Shown here in pieces: positions 8,930 to 18,799 of a stretch of DNA of 64,000 bases (its first letter is position 1; each line of letters begins with the position of its first letter). The notes beneath the pieces are model-generated. The model saw only the letters and a list, made by a program, of their open reading frames with translations, was not told where the DNA came from and made no database searches. The stretch covers positions 1 to 64,000 of the forward strand of contig CANBHY010000001.1 in assembly GCA_947368535.1 (NCBI GenBank), written 5' to 3'. The stretch is from an uncultured Clostridium sp. (GTDB taxonomy: Bacteria > Bacillota > Clostridia > TANB77 > CAG-508). The translations under genes were made by a program, and so were the position numbers.

Positions 8930-10357
8930 TTATCTATCTTCTCTATTTTTCTTCTTGTTTTTAACTTTTCTACTCATTTCTTTTTCCATCTCTATTTTTA
9001 TATCGTCAAACTCATTTTCATCAATTAACTTATATTCTTTTGGTTCTATTTCTCCTGTTTGTAGTTTTACTAATCTATCAATAATCTTTTCTCTAATTTC
9101 TGGCTTTACTTTGTCCAAATATTCTCCCATTGTCGTAATATCTGGTTGATATAAATTATTTCCCATTTTATAAAATTTTAAATCTACTACTCCTTGCTTT
9201 CTATTTATATCAACAATAAAGTCTGGTATATCATCAAATTTTATAATCACTTCATCTATTCCGTTATCTGCAAAGTATAATTCTTCTTTATTAGTTATAA
9301 TATTTCTTATTTCTTTTTCATCATAAAACTGTAATTTATTTGAATTATCTTCCATAACTTTTTCCTCCTCTTTATTCTCTTTAAATGTATCTGCTAAATT
9401 TCCTCCTGCTTTTACTTTTTCAAAATCTTCTTTTGCTTTTTTTAAATCGTTCCCATAGTAATAGCCATAACCCCAGTCTACTTTCTCATTACTAACTTTA
9501 TAATTAAAAGCAACTATATATTCTTTTGTTCCATCTTTAAAACAATGTTCTACAAGTGCTACTGGCTCATTATTTCTTTTTCCTGTATCAATAATTACCT
9601 TATTATCTTTTCCTGTGAAAAATAAATGCTCACTTTTTATATTATCTGTATTATCTTCTACCCAATCTCTCAAATTATCATAAGTAGAATGCCACTCATC
9701 TTTATAGTAATCTGTTTCTATGAATTTTCTTGCTAAATAATTACAGAAATCATAGTTTATATCACACTCTTTTACTTCTGAATTAGTTATCATTTCATTT
9801 AATAAATCATAGCCTAAAACAAATGCTATATAACTAACATCACTTTGTTCCTGATATTTTTCATTTGACATTTGTACTTGTCCATTTTCCATTGTTACAT
9901 AGTTTGTTTTTTCATCATAAAATTTCATAATATCTGGAATATCATCTGGCTTTGTTTCTCTTTTTATAATATCTTTATCAATGTTATTATCTTTACAATA
10001 TTTTAAATATTTTTGTAATCCGAGTTTATGCTGTATTTCTTCTATATCTACACTACCTATACTTGTCCATATAGCTCTATGAAATTCCATTGTCATAAAC
10101 CCAATGTTGTATTCTTTTTCAATATTTCCAAAAATATATTCATCTACATTGTAGTCCCAATCATAACAATATTTAACTTTTTTATTTTTTAATATTACTT
10201 CATACATTTCATTATTCTTGTCGCATACTCCAGAAATAGATTCCTTTATATCTTCTGTATTTTCTAAAACATATAAAATCTCTGCTTTCTCAAATTCTTT
10301 TTCTTCTAGTAATTGTCTTGTATCACTTAATATACTATGAATTTCATCTTTTACCAT
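8930..10357 (-). CDS. Hypothetical ICE protein
   Basis: A 475-residue soluble acidic protein with no confidently recognised domain. The C-terminal 120 residues (LYFADNGIDEVIIKFDD ... LVKLQTGEIEPKEY) resemble the polyvalent-protein modules seen in ICE helicases and toprim proteins; that is an impression from sequence style only. ATG 10357 has an AGGTAGGG site; an in-frame ATG at 10378 overlaps the previous gene's stop and is an alternative. It lies between transfer genes and prgI. Confidence 0.65.
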   Translation of the reverse strand: MVKDEIHSILSDTRQLLEEKEFEKAEILYVLENTEDIKESISGVCDKNNEMYEVILKNKKVKYCYDWDYNVDEYIFGNIEKEYNIGFMTMEFHRAIWTSIGSVDIEEIQHKLGLQKYLKYCKDNNIDKDIIKRETKPDDIPDIMKFYDEKTNYVTMENGQVQMSNEKYQEQSDVSYIAFVLGYDLLNEMITNSEVKECDINYDFCNYLARKFIETDYYKDEWHSTYDNLRDWVEDNTDNIKSEHLFFTGKDNKVIIDTGKRNNEPVALVEHCFKDGTKEYIVAFNYKVSNEKVDWGYGYYYGNDLKKAKEDFEKVKAGGNLADTFKENKEEEKVMEDNSNKLQFYDEKEIRNIITNKEELYFADNGIDEVIIKFDDIPDFIVDINRKQGVVDLKFYKMGNNLYQPDITTMGEYLDKVKPEIREKIIDRLVKLQTGEIEPKEYKLIDENEFDDIKIEMEKEMSRKVKNKKKNREDR

Positions 10358-10367
10358 TTTGAATACC

Positions 10368-11205
10368 CTACCTTTCACATAATCTCTGTTTTTTCAATTC
10401 TTTTTTTACTTTGTCATATATCTGGTCTAAATATTGTGTCATTGCTTGACTACACCTTTTATTAGATGTTTCCCTAAAATATGATATTCTCTTTGAAAAG
10501 TGATAAGCTGTAAGTCTATTATTTATAAACCCCTGCGTTGCAAGTGGAATTTTTATTCCGATATTGCTTTGCCAGATATAATATACAATTTTGTTTTGTT
10601 TTCCCATTTTCGTATTTATCATCTTTATAAAATTCAAAGTCAAATACTTGTATTATTCTTTCGCTACATATTTCTTTTTTAAGTTCTTTTAATTGCTTTT
10701 TAAATTTTGTATTTACTTGTTTTACAGTTTCCTTTTCCTGTTGCTTTCTTGCATTAAAAGCCTCTTGGTCTATTCTTTTGTTTTCTGCAATATATTCTTC
10801 TCTGCTATTTTTCGCCATATCGTACATATTAGGGAAATGTTTAGAAATATATGCTAACTCACATTTATTGAAATAATTTTTTCTTTCAATTTTCTTTGTA
10901 AAGAACTCTTTTAAATCAAATGTAGATAGCTTTTCTATAACACGATCACAATAGTTCTTATTTTCTGTTAGTGTATTATCTAAACTAGCTCTAATAAACT
11001 TTTTGAACTCAATTCCTGCTATATTCATTTTCCAATACTCATTATCTTTATCTTTAAATAAATACTCTTGTCCATAACTTCCTACTTCTGTTTTCAATAC
11101 AGCTATTTCTGTTCCATTGTAATTTACTTTTGCAACTCTCTTATTTGCCTTTTTCAACTCATTATCTTCTATAAGCCATACCGTTTCTATATTGGTTTGT
11201 TCCAT
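10368..11205 (-). CDS. Hypothetical ICE protein, one CGG frameshift site
   Basis: Two overlapping reading frames join into one 278-residue protein if the in-frame CGG at 10558-10560 is skipped: the junction then reads LAKQYGIKIPLATQGFINNR. Without it, translation stops 11 codons later. The protein has a Lys/Glu-rich coiled central part and a C-terminal helical domain with KRISYFRETSNKRCSQAMTQ. No known family is recognised. Its start follows the 11209-11727 gene closely. This is the weakest of the ten recoded genes because no homolog is known to me to check the junction. Confidence 0.7.
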
Positions 11206-11208
11206 AGG

Positions 11209-11727
11209 TTATCCTCTGCTCCTTTCCTTTAATTTACTTTTTATCTGTTGTTTAATCTTATTCATAAATGCCTCCCCCTGCTCTTGTGTTATTTCCTTAT
11301 CTTTTATCATATCGTTTACTAAATAATTGTATAAATATATTTTTTTATCTTTTATAGGTACTTTGTCATTATCTAATAAAGTTATTTGCTTATAAAATTG
11401 AATTATTTGTTTATTAGTTGTTTTTGCTGTTAATCCAAATTTCGCACACTCTTTGAAAATATATTCATTTACATATCTTTCTTCTATTTTTAATATTTTC
11501 AAATATTCTTGATTCAAAATATCTTTGTTGACTGGTGGAGATACAAAATCAAAATACCATTCAATCTCTGACTTTATTTCTGCTATGAATTGTTTTCTAG
11601 TTGTATTTTTAGGCATTGAACAAGTATCATCTTCAAATTTTATATTTCTTGCAATTTCGTGTAAGTCTTCATTGCCTTTTATATCTTTCATTAAAATATA
11701 TTCTACTCCGTTAATATTTTCGCTCAT
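11209..11727 (-). CDS. Hypothetical ICE protein
   Basis: About 172 residues from ATG 11727, with AAAGG upstream; a GTG at 11736 is closer to that site than is usual. Charged and helical (KTTNKQIIQFYKQITLLDND), with no membrane segment and no recognised domain. It overlaps the end of the winged-helix gene by some bases, implying translational coupling. Confidence 0.6.
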   Translation of the reverse strand: MSENINGVEYILMKDIKGNEDLHEIARNIKFEDDTCSMPKNTTRKQFIAEIKSEIEWYFDFVSPPVNKDILNQEYLKILKIEERYVNEYIFKECAKFGLTAKTTNKQIIQFYKQITLLDNDKVPIKDKKIYLYNYLVNDMIKDKEITQEQGEAFMNKIKQQIKSKLKERSRG

Positions 11728-12091
11728 AGCTTTCACGACCTTTCTCTAGTCCGACATTTCTTTTTACTGTTCCATTTCTATTTAATGATTTATACTTTTC
11801 TATGCCGTCTTGTGTAATTTCATAAATTGCTACTTTTTTACCTGTATATTGGCATATTTTCTTATTTTTAGCTTTTACTAACCCAATTTTTTCTAACTCT
11901 GTAAGGCGTGGTGCTGTATAATTTCGTTCTGCACTTGGTATTAGTTTTAATTCAAACAATTCAACTGCTATTTCTTTTGCTGTCTTTTTTCCTTTTATTA
12001 GTCTATTTAATATTTGTGCATACCTTATTTTCTTTTTTAACTGCATATCTTCAAAACTTAATTGTCTTGTTTGGTGTGTTATTGTACTCAT
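11711..12091 (-). CDS. Small winged-helix-like DNA-binding protein
   Basis: A 126-residue basic protein with a helix-turn-helix pattern (KKTAKEIAVELFELKLIPSA, then TAPRLTELEKIGLV) and a beta-wing (YTGKKVAIYEITQDGIEKY). This arrangement is typical of winged-helix replication or transcription regulators in ICEs. AGGGAG precedes ATG 12091. It is 20 bases downstream of trbL and overlaps the next gene. Confidence 0.65.
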   Translation of the reverse strand: MSTITHQTRQLSFEDMQLKKKIRYAQILNRLIKGKKTAKEIAVELFELKLIPSAERNYTAPRLTELEKIGLVKAKNKKICQYTGKKVAIYEITQDGIEKYKSLNRNGTVKRNVGLEKGRESYERKY

Positions 12092-12111
12092 ACATTCTCC
12101 CTACCTTTCAT

Positions 12112-12952
12112 CTATAATCCCATCATTTCTCGCACAACTCTGTCTGACATTTTTATAGTTCCTACCAGTACAAGCATATTGAAAACAAGTTCTCCTATAT
12201 AGCTCCATACTTGTGTTGCAACTGGCAAACTTCCATTGACGGCTGGTGGTGTGGACGCAAATAACGAGAAAATTATACAAGCTAGTACAATAATAGCTCC
12301 CTCCAAACATACTGCTGTATATGATTTTATAAAACTTTTCCCTACATTTTGTGTTGGCTCTCCTGCTATTGAAGAAAGTGGAATTGGTGCTATTGCTGTA
12401 TATAAATATAATTTAAAAAATCTTCCATAAACACTCATTATCATTACAAATGAAAGCACAGTTACAAGTAAACCTCCGTATAAGTGTAATCGCCCATAGT
12501 GGAATTGACTCGAAAAAACCGACAGCTTTCTATTGCTGTTATCATTTCTTGTGGTATAGCTGTACTACTATTGCCTCCAAAACCTGCTGAACTCATTATT
12601 GTTGAACATATACCCTGTACTATTTTAAATATTGCAAGCATTAAGTCCATTCCATAAACTACTATTGTATATGCTATCGTAAACCTTAAAAATAGCTTGA
12701 ATGCGTGTTCTGGCTTTTTTACTTCTGAAAACGAATTACAAGTTTTGATAACTCCTACTAAAAAGAAAATTACAAGTAATGCTATTCCGTATTGCTTGCA
12801 ATGCTCCGTGTATATTTACAATTACATTCCAGATTCCACCGTCCTTTAAAATTTTCTGGTGTTTGGGAAACTAACTGCCATATCTCGCCTAGTTTTCCAT
12901 TCCAAGTATTGATTGCGTTTTGTAGATTACCTACAATCCAATTATCACTCAA
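12112..12952 (-). CDS. TrbL/VirB6-like conjugation membrane protein, four CGG frameshift sites
   Basis: A 278-residue polytopic membrane protein of the conjugation pore, reconstructed from fragments in all three frames. TTG 12952 follows GGAGG by eight bases and gives MSDNWIVGNLQNAINTWN, the usual family N-terminus. In-frame CGG codons at 12839-12841, 12787-12789, 12519-12521 and 12476-12478 each need the C skipped, giving KGGGIWNVIVNIHGALQAIG, SCGFFESIPLW and ITLIGGLLVTVL. The rest runs SFVMIMSVYGRFFKLYLY and FAGEPTQNVGKSF-like sequence to the stop. A CGG at 12806-12808 is out of frame and encodes HG correctly. It lies between the VirB2-like gene and the winged-helix gene. Confidence 0.92.
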
Positions 12953-13016
12953 ATTTATCGCCTCCTATATTTTTTATAGGAGGGCAATATCTCTTTTATT
13001 GTTTTTCTTCAATTTT

Positions 13017-13331
13017 CTAACCTAAAATTAGTTCTAGTATTTGTTTTGCAAAAGCTATAATTACTCCACCTGCAAGAGTCATAAATCCATTTGCTCTTTG
13101 TGATGGATCGTGTGATTTGATAGCCATACCAACTTGCACAATTCCCCATAATAAAAGAATTGCACCTATTGCACCTATGATTTGATACATAAAGTTTTTT
13201 AGATTATTGATGACAGCTAATGGGTCATCTGTTGCGAATACTGTATTATTTCCAACTAATAATACAGCTCCAACTGTAAAAATTTTCATTCCTATACTTA
13301 ATAATTTTTGTTTACTTATTTTCTTTTTCAT
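13017..13331 (-). CDS. VirB2/Maff2-like small conjugation membrane protein
   Basis: A 104-residue protein with a signal-like N-terminal helix (ending VFATDD) and two further hydrophobic helices separated by a polar turn (SHDPSQRANG). This is the Maff2 or VirB2-like pattern found just before trbL in Tn1549-type elements, where it probably forms part of the channel or pilus. GAGG precedes ATG 13331. No in-frame CGG. Confidence 0.8.
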   Translation of the reverse strand: MKKKISKQKLLSIGMKIFTVGAVLLVGNNTVFATDDPLAVINNLKNFMYQIIGAIGAILLLWGIVQVGMAIKSHDPSQRANGFMTLAGGVIIAFAKQILELILG

Positions 13332-13388
13332 AAAAAATTCCTCTCTTTCCGAGAGGGTATATTTATCTTATTTTGTTTTTCTTCAAAA

Positions 13389-15203
13389 TTAGTTATCTTT
13401 TTTAGATTCTTTCATTAAGTAATCGTCTATTTCTTCATCTATTAAGATTTCATATTTTCCTATATCTTTATACTCTTTGCATTTAATATCACTTACATTG
13501 GTATCTATTGATATAGTAGCAATAGCATTTTCTGTATTGCCGTGTATATAAGGTTTGTACCCTCCATCTTCTGTTAGTTTGATGTTAGGGTGTGCAAATG
13601 TGTTATATTTTAAATCTATTATTGGTCTTTCTCCTCTTATAAATAGTAAAGCATACTTATTGTCTAGCATTCGGACTTCATCTGGTGTCATTAGCTCTCT
13701 ACCTGCTATCTGGTAGTTTGTGCTATAACTTCCAGAATGCCCTGTGCTTTTTCCGATAGGTATTCGTATCAATAGTTTCCTTTCCTAGAAGTTCGCTGAT
13801 ATACTTGTGTGTGGACTGCTCATTTCCGTCCGTAAGTATAAAAGCTCATCACAGTTACCAACTATACTTTCCCATTGTTTCTCAAATAGTGTTTTTAACT
13901 GTGCAAGGTTTTGCAAAATTATTGAAACTGATACACCTCTTGAACGCATTGTAGCTAAAATCTTGTCAAAATCATCTGGCAAGGATACATTGGCGAACTC
14001 GTCCATTATAAAATGCACATTTACAGGCAATGCTCCTTTGTACTTATGATCTGCTATATAAAATAATTGTTGAAATATTTGTGTATATAGCATTGAAACA
14101 ATAAAATTAAATGATGTGTCATTGTCTGGTATTAACGCAAAAAGTGCAACTTTCTTTTCTCCAATACTTGCTAACTCCATTTCATCTTCCATTGTTAAGT
14201 TTGCTAAATCTCTCAAATTAAACTTTTCTAACCTAGAGGCTAATGTTATTTGAATTGATTTTAAAGTTTTAGCAGAGCCAGAGTGGTAACTTCGATAATA
14301 TTTTAATGCTATATGCTGTGGATTTATTTCTTCTATCATTTTAAATAGTTCGTCTAGTGGACTTTCGTATTCGTCATCATCTTCTTTTACATCTCCTGCC
14401 CTTAACAGTTCTAATACCATATCAAAATTTTGCTCATACTCTGGAGCTTCATATTTCAATAAAAAGATTAAAGACATAAGTAACATTGACGCTGAAGTGT
14501 CCCAGAACGGATCATTACTTTGACTTCCGTTTCGGTGTTGTACTTTTAAATAAATTCGTTACAAGTCTTTGAACATCATTGTCAGTTTTTAGGTATTTGA
14601 ACGGATTATAACCATAACTTAAATTCATATTGATTAAGTCTAAAACTTTCACTTCAAATCCGTTCTTTTCTAGCATATAGCCTGTGTCCCTTAAAATTTC
14701 GCCCTTTGGATCTAAAATGATATACGAGTTATTAGAGGCTTGTAATAAATTAGGCTTTGCATAAAATAATGTTTTTCCTGCTCCGACTTCCGTCCAATTA
14801 CTAATGTATTAAGATTTCTTCTGTGTTTTTTAGCATTTAGTCCTAATCTTATATCTTGTGTTAGTATTCTGTTTTCGCTTTCTGGTAGCTGTTTATATTT
14901 CTTATTGATTTCTCTTGTATTGCCCCATTTAGCCGATCCGTGTTCCTTACCTTTTTTATAATTTTTTCTAGTGGAAAAATATGCTCCTATTCCTATAAAA
15001 TAAGAAAATAAAAAAATAGCAACAGTTTTTGTGCTATTCTCTACAATACTTATTTTAAATGGTGTGTTTAGTGCTACTGGCAATTCATTTATTATTTTTG
15101 CAAGTCCTCCGTCTAATAATGGTGCTACTAAAAGTGCAAGCCATATAACAGGTATTATTCCAATAATAGTTAGTATTACATATATTCTATTATCTTGTTT
15201 CAT
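13389..15203 (-). CDS. virD4: VirD4/TraG-type coupling protein, six CGG frameshift sites
   Basis: A 602-residue coupling ATPase that passes the relaxase-DNA complex to the secretion channel. Two or three N-terminal membrane helices are followed by the P-loop and a C-terminal TraG domain with Walker B HFIMDEFANVSLP. In-frame CGG codons lie at 14790-14792, 14783-14785, 14527-14529, 13830-13832, 13826-13828 and 13753-13755. Skipping C at the first two rebuilds the P-loop as NTLVIGGSGAGKTLFYA. The third gives TPKGSQSNDPFWDTSA. The last three give LYLGGNEQSTHKYIS and TYGKSTGHSGSYSTN, all family-conserved. ATG 15203 has GGAGA upstream. PcfB (16303) is the expected partner. Without the shifts there is no ATPase at all. 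Confidence 0.96.
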
Positions 15204-15399
15204 CTCTATCTCCTTTTTTTCGGTGGAATATTCCTTTTTGTTTTTTAGATGGTGCTTTTGCAACTTTTATAATAACTTTATCTATTAGGTCTGTTTCTTT
15301 TTCTTGCTGTCTTAATTCATTTTTCATACTTAACAGAGAGTTTATTATAATTGCATAAACTATTCTGTCCATTTCAACTACTCTTTTTTCATCTTCCAT
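15190..15399 (-). CDS. Small hypothetical protein
   Basis: A 69-residue charged protein, MEDEKRVVEMDRIVYAIIIN..., with a basic tail (HRKKGDRDETR). No family recognised. Its end overlaps the start of virD4 by 14 bases, so the two are likely translationally coupled. AGGTAGG precedes ATG 15399. Confidence 0.65.
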   Translation of the reverse strand: MEDEKRVVEMDRIVYAIIINSLLSMKNELRQQEKETDLIDKVIIKVAKAPSKKQKGIFHRKKGDRDETR

Positions 15400-15407
15400 A
15401 GAATTTC

Positions 15408-16298
15408 CTACCTTTCATATTCTTTATTAGGTTTATTTCTGTTTTGCATTCCTACATCTCTGTCCATTCCCTCTGCTAGTATTTCAAAACATTCTCGCCC
15501 TTTTCCTAATTCTGCTTTTACTTCTTGTGGTGTCATTTGTTTTAGTTCTTCTGGTATTCTTTCAAAATTAAAATCTTTCGTTGGTACTCCATATCTTTTA
15601 CAAACCATATATGCAACACTTTCATTTTTAAAGGTATTTAATTCTGATTCTGCATAAGATAATGTATGAATACTTGCAATTTCTCTTACTAACCCACTAA
15701 TTATCTGTTCTACTTCTGCTCTTTCTGCTACCTCTATAATTCTTTCATCTGCATTAAAATTAACTAACTTATTAGCATTTGAAGTATTTTGTACTGGTCT
15801 TACTTCAACTGGCGAAATAGATAATATTGATTTCATTATGCTTTCTTTTGAAAATGGTACTGTATTTAGCTGTCTTTTTACTCTCATATCTGAAATATCA
15901 TATACATTTTTAGGGTTATAGCTTTGTGCCTCTGTTCCGTCATCTCTTTCGTAAATATCTCCCTGTTCTAATATAATTATTTTGTTTGGCTTTCCTGCAA
16001 AATTTATATTATCTTTTTTCCACCCCTCTGCGTCTTTTAGTTGTGTTGCTTTTGGGTTTTGTGCTGTTACAAGTAAAGCATTTCCTACTGAATAAGTTGG
16101 AAATCTACTTTGCACATTTAAGTAGGTCTTGTAAAGTTCTCCACTTTCTGTTATCTTTGTTGCCATTTCGTCTTGTGTATTATATGCAAATTCTCTATCT
16201 TGCTGTTTTCCTTTTCCCCATTCTTCTACATTAAACTCTTTTTTGTTGCTTTGCACATTATTTACTGCACTTTTTATAATATCGTTTATCATACTCAT
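15408..16298 (-). CDS. ArdC-like N-terminal domain protein
   Basis: A 296-residue protein whose first 130 residues match the ArdC N-terminal ssDNA-binding type: YKTYLNVQSRFPTYSVGNALLV, QNPKATQLKDAEGWKK and the IILEQGDIYERDDGT strand pair. ArdC-N proteins bind single-stranded DNA entering the recipient and are linked to anti-restriction. The C-terminus contains an ESVAYMVCKRYG helix resembling a degenerate metallopeptidase-like region without a clear HExxH. ATG 16298 is chosen over 16427 because AAAGGAG lies upstream. No in-frame CGG. Confidence 0.75.
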   Translation of the reverse strand: MSMINDIIKSAVNNVQSNKKEFNVEEWGKGKQQDREFAYNTQDEMATKITESGELYKTYLNVQSRFPTYSVGNALLVTAQNPKATQLKDAEGWKKDNINFAGKPNKIIILEQGDIYERDDGTEAQSYNPKNVYDISDMRVKRQLNTVPFSKESIMKSILSISPVEVRPVQNTSNANKLVNFNADERIIEVAERAEVEQIISGLVREIASIHTLSYAESELNTFKNESVAYMVCKRYGVPTKDFNFERIPEELKQMTPQEVKAELGKGRECFEILAEGMDRDVGMQNRNKPNKEYER

Positions 16299-16302
16299 AA
16301 AC

Positions 16303-17115
16303 TTATTTGCTCCTTTCCTTTTTTCTATTTTTCTTTTTAGGCTGTTTGTGTTTAGTTTCATTTGACTTGTCTTGTTTTGGTGTTTCTTTTGTTTCCTCTT
16401 TTGCCTTTTGCTTTTCTTTTTCCTCATTCTGTTTTTTTATTGTATCTAGTTTTTCTCTTATTGACGGCTTTTCTTCCTTTTTAGTCCCCTCCGTCTTTTC
16501 GTTTGCTTTCGATAAATTCTCTGATGGAACTTCTTTCTCCGTAACTGGAATGTTACTGGGGTTGGTGTTCTCATTTTCCTCCTTATTGTTTTGTTTTTTC
16601 ATTAGCTTGTTTAGTAAATCCTGTGATGTGTTTTTTTCTTGAATCTCTTTTTGAATTTCTGTTTTTTCTTTTGGTGCTTGTGTAGGATTTTCCTTTTCTG
16701 CTTTTTCTAATACTTCGTCTAATTTTGATTGGTCAACTGTTATTAGGTTATAATTTTCTACTATTCGATTTACTAAAACTGCGTCATCTTCTTTAACTAC
16801 AATATCAATTATGCCCTCTTTGTTTTGATTACCTTTTACATATATAGCACTATATGGAATTTTGTATTTTTTAGCACCTTTTTTAAAGTCTTCTAGGTTT
16901 TCTTTTTTAATACTAAATATTTTGAAACTGCCCTTACTTTTTAGCATTTTATCTAGTCTTACTTTACCTGTCTTGTGTTCGTTTCGTTCTTTTGACATAG
17001 CATATAACATTACTGCCATTTCTTTTGCCATACTTCCTGTTAGTCTGGCTACTACTTCTGTTCCATTTAATAGCATTTTTACAAATTCATCTGCTGAATC
17101 ACTTGCTGTACTCAT
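16303..17115 (-). CDS. PcfB (DUF3801) coupling-protein accessory factor
   Basis: A 270-residue protein with the DUF3801 core in residues 5-140 (FVKMLLNGTEVVARLTGSMA, then FKIFSIKKENLEDFKKGAKK and IPYSAIYVKG) and a long Lys/Glu/Thr-rich tail. PcfB of pCF10 helps load the relaxosome on the coupling protein PcfC. Here it is followed by the ArdC-N gene and virD4, consistent with that role. ATG 17115 has AAAGGAG upstream. It overlaps the relaxase stop by 17 bases. Confidence 0.8.
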   Translation of the reverse strand: MSTASDSADEFVKMLLNGTEVVARLTGSMAKEMAVMLYAMSKERNEHKTGKVRLDKMLKSKGSFKIFSIKKENLEDFKKGAKKYKIPYSAIYVKGNQNKEGIIDIVVKEDDAVLVNRIVENYNLITVDQSKLDEVLEKAEKENPTQAPKEKTEIQKEIQEKNTSQDLLNKLMKKQNNKEENENTNPSNIPVTEKEVPSENLSKANEKTEGTKKEEKPSIREKLDTIKKQNEEKEKQKAKEETKETPKQDKSNETKHKQPKKKNRKKERSK

Positions 17116-18442
17116 AGCTTTTTTTCTCCTTTCCTTTTTGGATTTCTTCTTTTTCATCTAATTCTTTTAGATTTTGTTTTATCTTTGGTACTCTTTCCTC
17201 AATTTCTTTACACATTTTAATTTTGTGTTTTAGATATTGGATTTTACCTGCTATTTGAGAGAGTTTTGTATAATTTTCTTGTCTTTCTTCTTTCTTCAGC
17301 TTGGTGTTTTGATAGTAAAGTTTATCTCGCTCTTCCTCGAGATTTTTAAGTTCTTCATTTAAAGTATTCATATATAAAGAAAGCTCCTTTGTAGTCTTAA
17401 TATCATTACTACAAAGAAGTCTTGCCTCCTCTGATATTCTTTCCAATTTCTGCACATCTGCTTTAATGGAAATTGGTGTTTTGTGTTTCTTTTCTGTTTT
17501 AGGGTATATCTTTAATAAGTAACAATAGTATAAATATAATGCCTTAATTCCTTTTGCTTTTTTCTTGTTTCTTATCTTTCCTCTATAAATATATATTTTA
17601 TTTGAACGCTTTTCTGGAAATGGTAGTTTTATTGCTTTTTCTGTTTTTATTCTTGCCTTTATTTGTTCTACTGTATAATCATCTCCAAATGCTCTTGCTA
17701 CTCTTATATTTTTAGTATATGGATCTCTCCTTATACTTAATTTACCTGCTCTATAAATAAGTTCATAATCCATTGCTTTTAATAAATTTTCAAATTCTTT
17801 ATAGGTATTTGACTGTGTAATAGCATAATCAATATCTTGTTTTGTTTGCGTGTGATAATTAGATTTTTTTGCATACTTTTCAAAATATTTTGTATAATCT
17901 ATTTTATATTTTCCTGTTGGCTTTTCTTTTAAAACTGACAGTCCATACTCTCTACATAAATTATCTGATGTGTGTCTTATTAAGGCATAGGTTTCATCAT
18001 TATCATAATACTTTTTGCCGTCCACAAATGAAACAGAATTGATAACGAAATGATTGTGTACGCAATGGGTATTTAAGTGTGTTGTAACTACAACTTGAAA
18101 TCTATCTCCCCATATTTCCTCTGCAAGTTTTATTCCTATCTTGTGTGCTACCTCTGGTGTTGTTTCGCCCTCTTTGAAAGATTGAAATGCGTGATAACCT
18201 AATATGCCATCTTCTTTGTCAAATATCTTTTTCGTTTCCATCATTTCTTGTAATATTGTGTCTTCACTACAATTTATTGCTGTAACATATAACTGTTCTT
18301 CCGTCTTGTAACTTGCCTTTGCATACTCAACTACTCTGTGCAAATTGTAATAACTGTCTGCGTCCGTTTTCTTTTCATTTACTGCATAATCAATAACATT
18401 ATCTAGTCTACTTTGTATATCCCATATTTTTGTTGTTGCCAT
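17099..18442 (-). CDS. MOBP-family conjugative relaxase
   Basis: A 447-residue relaxase that nicks oriT and pilots the strand into the recipient. The HUH metal site is seen at HLNTHCVHNHFVINSVSF (about residues 122-139), followed by KYYDNDETYALIRHTSDNLC, typical of VirD2/MobP-type relaxases in Tn1549-like ICEs. The catalytic tyrosine is probably in the N-terminal DSYYNL region. The C-terminal 150 residues are Lys/Glu-rich coiled coil. GGAGG precedes ATG 18442. It lies 15 bases downstream of mobC. No in-frame CGG. Confidence 0.9.
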   Translation of the reverse strand: MATTKIWDIQSRLDNVIDYAVNEKKTDADSYYNLHRVVEYAKASYKTEEQLYVTAINCSEDTILQEMMETKKIFDKEDGILGYHAFQSFKEGETTPEVAHKIGIKLAEEIWGDRFQVVVTTHLNTHCVHNHFVINSVSFVDGKKYYDNDETYALIRHTSDNLCREYGLSVLKEKPTGKYKIDYTKYFEKYAKKSNYHTQTKQDIDYAITQSNTYKEFENLLKAMDYELIYRAGKLSIRRDPYTKNIRVARAFGDDYTVEQIKARIKTEKAIKLPFPEKRSNKIYIYRGKIRNKKKAKGIKALYLYYCYLLKIYPKTEKKHKTPISIKADVQKLERISEEARLLCSNDIKTTKELSLYMNTLNEELKNLEEERDKLYYQNTKLKKEERQENYTKLSQIAGKIQYLKHKIKMCKEIEERVPKIKQNLKELDEKEEIQKGKEKKSYEYSK

Positions 18443-18457
18443 TATATCGCCTCCAAA

Positions 18458-18772
18458 CTATTTTAAATAATTTTCTGCTATTCTCATTCGTAATTCATCA
18501 ATACCTTTTAATGTTTTTTCTACTCTTTTTGTGTCTAGTTCTCGTGTGTATTTAGTTAAATCTTTTATTGTTTTTAATTCTTTTCTAAACTGTATAAGTT
18601 CTTTCATTGTTTCGTAAAATTCTTGTGGTGGCTTTTCTTTTATTGTTGTTCCTTTTATCAATTTTCTTATAACTTGTACTTCTGTTTTCCCAGATAAATT
18701 ACTCAAATTTTTTAATGTATTATCTTCATCTTCATCAAACCAGAAGTTCTTTTTTATTCTTCTTTTTCTCAT
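18458..18772 (-). CDS. mobC: MobC-type relaxosome accessory protein
   Basis: A 104-residue basic protein with a ribbon-helix-helix-like N-terminus (KKNFWFDEDEDNTLKNLSNLSG, then TEVQVIRKLIKG) and a helical C-terminus. MobC proteins bind oriT and open the strand for the relaxase encoded directly downstream. AAAGGA precedes ATG 18772. The candidate oriT lies immediately upstream. Confidence 0.75.
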   Translation of the reverse strand: MRKRRIKKNFWFDEDEDNTLKNLSNLSGKTEVQVIRKLIKGTTIKEKPPQEFYETMKELIQFRKELKTIKDLTKYTRELDTKRVEKTLKGIDELRMRIAENYLK

Positions 18773-18799
18773 AACTTTTCCTTTCGTTTATTCATAATT

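Noticed and set aside
12101-12310. Cysteine-rich ORF MFGGSYYCTSL on the minus strand
   Set aside because: It is an out-of-frame reading of the trbL 3' part, which is strongly conserved in its own frame.
14486-14712. A gene-free gap between two reading-frame pieces
   Set aside because: It is continuous virD4 coding sequence once the CGG sites at 14783-14792 and 14527-14529 are applied.
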